Positions 62,201 through 64,000 of a stretch of 64,000 nucleotides of DNA are shown in pieces. The DNA is from Bretschneidera sinensis. Taxonomy: Eukaryota; Streptophyta; Magnoliopsida; Brassicales; Akaniaceae. Below the pieces are notes generated by a model. The model searched no databases, was not told the DNA's origin, and was given only the letters and a program-made list of their open reading frames with translations. Position numbers and translations under genes: made by a program. Within the stretch, counting starts at the first letter, position 1; each line of letters starts with the position of its first letter. The stretch is taken from assembly GCA_023935145.1 (NCBI GenBank), contig CM043698.1, positions 13,872,001 through 13,936,000 of the forward strand, given 5' to 3'.

Positions 62201-63616
62201 GGCCACTTACCTTCCAACAATAGATGATGTATACCTCTGCCCTGCGAGCATATACTCCACAATCATTGTAAATGCAACTGTAGTCCGCCTAAGGGTGGTG
62301 TACATGGGAACATTTACCCCACGGACAGACTCCATAGTGGCTAGCTTTCAGGAGAAACAGTGGAACGGTAAATCGTTTACAACTATACTCGCAATTTATA
62401 CACCAAAAAGATATGCTCGAGATTATATGATTATATAAATACCATGTAAAGCAAGTATGCTACTGCAAGAGGAAGTGTGTGGACTAATGTATTCAACGGC
62501 ACAAAAGCTGTGGTGTTATCAGAAATAGTCAATGATTCACTGGCTGTAAAAGATATAACCTTCCAGCGTCTCAATGCATAGAGAAAAGAACATGAGCATA
62601 TCATCTGCAGGGGAAAATATCAATGTATTTATAAACATTTTGAAAAAATAGATCATAATGCTTATCAACTGAACACATCCATTGGCATTCAAATTCTGAG
62701 GCCAAACAGGACATTAAACATGAAAATATTACAAAATAAGGAATCCTAATGTGCACAAACATGCATAATGGTGTAGAAGGCATAACTGCAGAAGAATCCC
62801 AAAATTATGAAAACACTGAAAAGAACATTAACATATCATCTGTTGGGAAAAAATATCAATGTATTTATAAAGATTTTGAAAAAAGATCATAATGCCACTC
62901 GATTGAACACTTCCATTGGCATTTAAAATTGAGTGGCCAAACTGGACATTAAATGTGAAAATACTACAAAAATAAGGATTTCTGATATGCACAAATAGGC
63001 ATAATGGTGTAGAAGGCATAACTGCAGAAACATCCCAAAATTATGAAAAATTGACATCTTGCATAATCTGAAATGCTAAATCAATTATCTGGTTGAGTTT
63101 TATATTCAGAAGACATCACAATGTACATAATCCTGTAGAATTGGCAGGGATCAAATGAGTTGGGATAAAGACTTCGGACAAAGGCAGGGATCAAATGAGT
63201 TGGGATAAAGACTTCGGACGAAGGCAGGGATCAAATGAGTTGGGGTAAAGACTTTGATGAATGCACCTCAAACTTATACCAAGAGTTTAAGTAGTGACCT
63301 ACAGTAGCCAAGCCGAGCAAATTAAGCGACAAAAGAGGGTTAACAGTACGCAAACATCTAACTTGTATGGAAAATCAGTCATCGGGAAGACCACAAGAAG
63401 AAAATAAAAAATTGCTTAACGTGACAGTTATAGTTTGAAGTTAAAAATTAAGCTAAAAAGAGGGTTAACAGAACACAACTTAAACACCAAAGTATGAATC
63501 CAGTGCTGATTCCTTCAAATTAACTAGGTGAGTATCAACCTGAAAGAGTGTGATGACATTCGCACAGGGAAAGTTATATGAAGAAAGAGCTGCTTTGTTG
63601 AACAGCACCAGGAGAA
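59242..63616 (-). CDS. UGNT1: Golgi UDP-GlcNAc transporter, UGNT1-like (5' end outside window)
   Basis: Nine minus-strand exons join in frame: 63616-63540, 62604-62443, 62344-62211, 61479-61349, 61246-61202, 61084-60987, 60584-60477, 59498-59442 and 59316-59242. They give about 295 residues; one or more 5' exons lie past the right edge. The sequence is a nucleotide-sugar transporter of the KT/TPT class. Recognisable stretches are NKAALSSYNFPCANVITLFQ, GVNVPMYTTLRRTTVAFTM, MGAFIAGARDLSFDFYGYA, GKSSGLNSFGLMWCNG, FLNTTLNSAVTQTICGNLK and LGSGLYAYYKVMGY. About nine hydrophobic spans can be seen. Arabidopsis UGNT1 carries UDP-GlcNAc into the Golgi for complex N-glycans and GIPC sphingolipids (family knowledge). 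Exon 60584-60477 is easy to miss, because the most obvious long open frame over it is a different one. Confidence 0.92.
62586..63055. repeat. ~235-bp tandem duplication spanning an intron-exon border
   Basis: Unit 1 (about 62586-62820) and unit 2 (about 62821-63055) share CATATCATCTG, AATATCAATGTATTTATAAA, CATTGGCATT and CATAATGGTGTAGAAGGCAT, each offset by about 235 bp. Unit 1 includes the true acceptor and first codons of exon 62604-62443. Unit 2 copies that border upstream in the intron. Confidence 0.88.
63143..63258. repeat. 40-bp minisatellite, three units
   Basis: GGCAGGGATCAAATGAGTTG starts at 63143, 63183 and 63223, exactly 40 bp apart; the third unit diverges after GGTAAAGACTT. It lies in the first visible intron of the transporter gene. 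Confidence 0.92.
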
Positions 63617-64000
63617 CTGCAAAGCACATAAAAAAAATATGAACGTTTATAACAAAGAAAAATTTAAAATTAGCATCATAAGTTTTCTTCTTTTTTCTTT
63701 TCTCCTTTTCCAGTGGACAAGTACGGCTTTACACACAAAAAATTTAGTTGCATAAACAAAGACCAATAATTATTAAAACAACTATTAAGAAAGGGTCTCT
63801 GAAAACTGTAGCACATTTCCAGTTTTCCACTTCCAGATTTGTATAAAATGAAACTCACCTTCCCTAGTCCTGGTTAGGGAATTTAGATAAGAATTATATA
63901 TTCACAAATATCAATAATTTCCCTTGGTGACGTACTTGCAAAGAGATGATCAATTATTGAGCTCAAGAGTACAGTTTAAGAACTGATTTGTCATCCAAAA
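63617..64000 (-). other. 5' intron of the transporter gene running off the window
   Basis: No exon with the expected N-terminal transporter sequence was found between 63617 and the right edge, so the first coding exon must be beyond 64000. Confidence 0.55.

Noticed and set aside
63143..63258. Three regular repeats as a CRISPR-like array
   Set aside because: The 40-bp units are contiguous with no spacers, within an intron of a plant gene.

Overview
The window is eudicot nuclear DNA. It is AT-rich, its genes are split by GT-AG introns, and the protein-coding genes are typical of land plants (a CF0-II ATP synthase subunit, a plastid outer-envelope kinase, a PX-domain Rab effector). Transposon debris fills the spaces between genes. 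I see no operons, CRISPR arrays, bacterial genes or intact viral genes. The species cannot be fixed from the sequence alone.

Eight protein-coding genes can be built exon by exon. From left to right they are: a VAMP711-type vacuolar R-SNARE (257-2800, minus); an EREX/EREL-type PX-domain Rab5 effector (7597-16373, plus, ten exons); an adenine phosphoribosyltransferase (18596-22473, minus, six exons); a long coiled-coil protein like PII1/MRC, the plastid starch-granule initiation factor (36888-39997, plus); a KOC1-like chloroplast outer-membrane kinase (40948-44000, minus); CF0-II/b' of the chloroplast ATP synthase (49209-49865, minus, one exon); a ubiquitin-fold SNRNP25-like protein (53670-56444, minus, five exons); and a UGNT1-like Golgi UDP-GlcNAc transporter whose 5' end lies beyond the right edge (59242-63616, minus). 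From memory of the Arabidopsis gene list, seven of the eight fall in the same order as At4g32150-At4g32272, so this looks like a conserved microsyntenic block with the APT gene as the exception. The genes do not form one pathway. They serve endosome/vacuole traffic, plastid function, purine salvage, RNA or ubiquitin-like functions, and Golgi sugar transport.

The 22.5-36.8 kb interval is the main gene desert and holds repeats: a 1.6 kb element with long terminal inverted repeats, a 2.19 kb solo-LTR-like element with a 5-bp target duplication, a Mutator-like foldback element with ~300-bp terminal inverted repeats, and copies of a CTCGAG-rich hAT-like family that recurs elsewhere in the window. 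Smaller insertions sit in introns. Intron 6 of the PX gene holds a two-LTR miniature retrotransposon flanked by AGTAT, itself broken by a LINE 3' end. APT introns hold a copia-like LTR remnant and a tRNA-type SINE. Isolated LINE RNase H and zinc-binding fragments lie at 47.1, 51.5, 57.8 and 13.3 kb, and a decayed hAT transposase C-terminus lies at 4.1-4.3 kb.

I found no convincing new multi-gene system. The observations most worth a second look are the nested retroelement in the PX gene, a duplicated decoy splice acceptor in the sugar-transporter gene, a 13-residue tandem repeat in the ubiquitin-fold protein, and a tiny poly(A) insertion with a 21-bp target duplication that abuts a splice acceptor.
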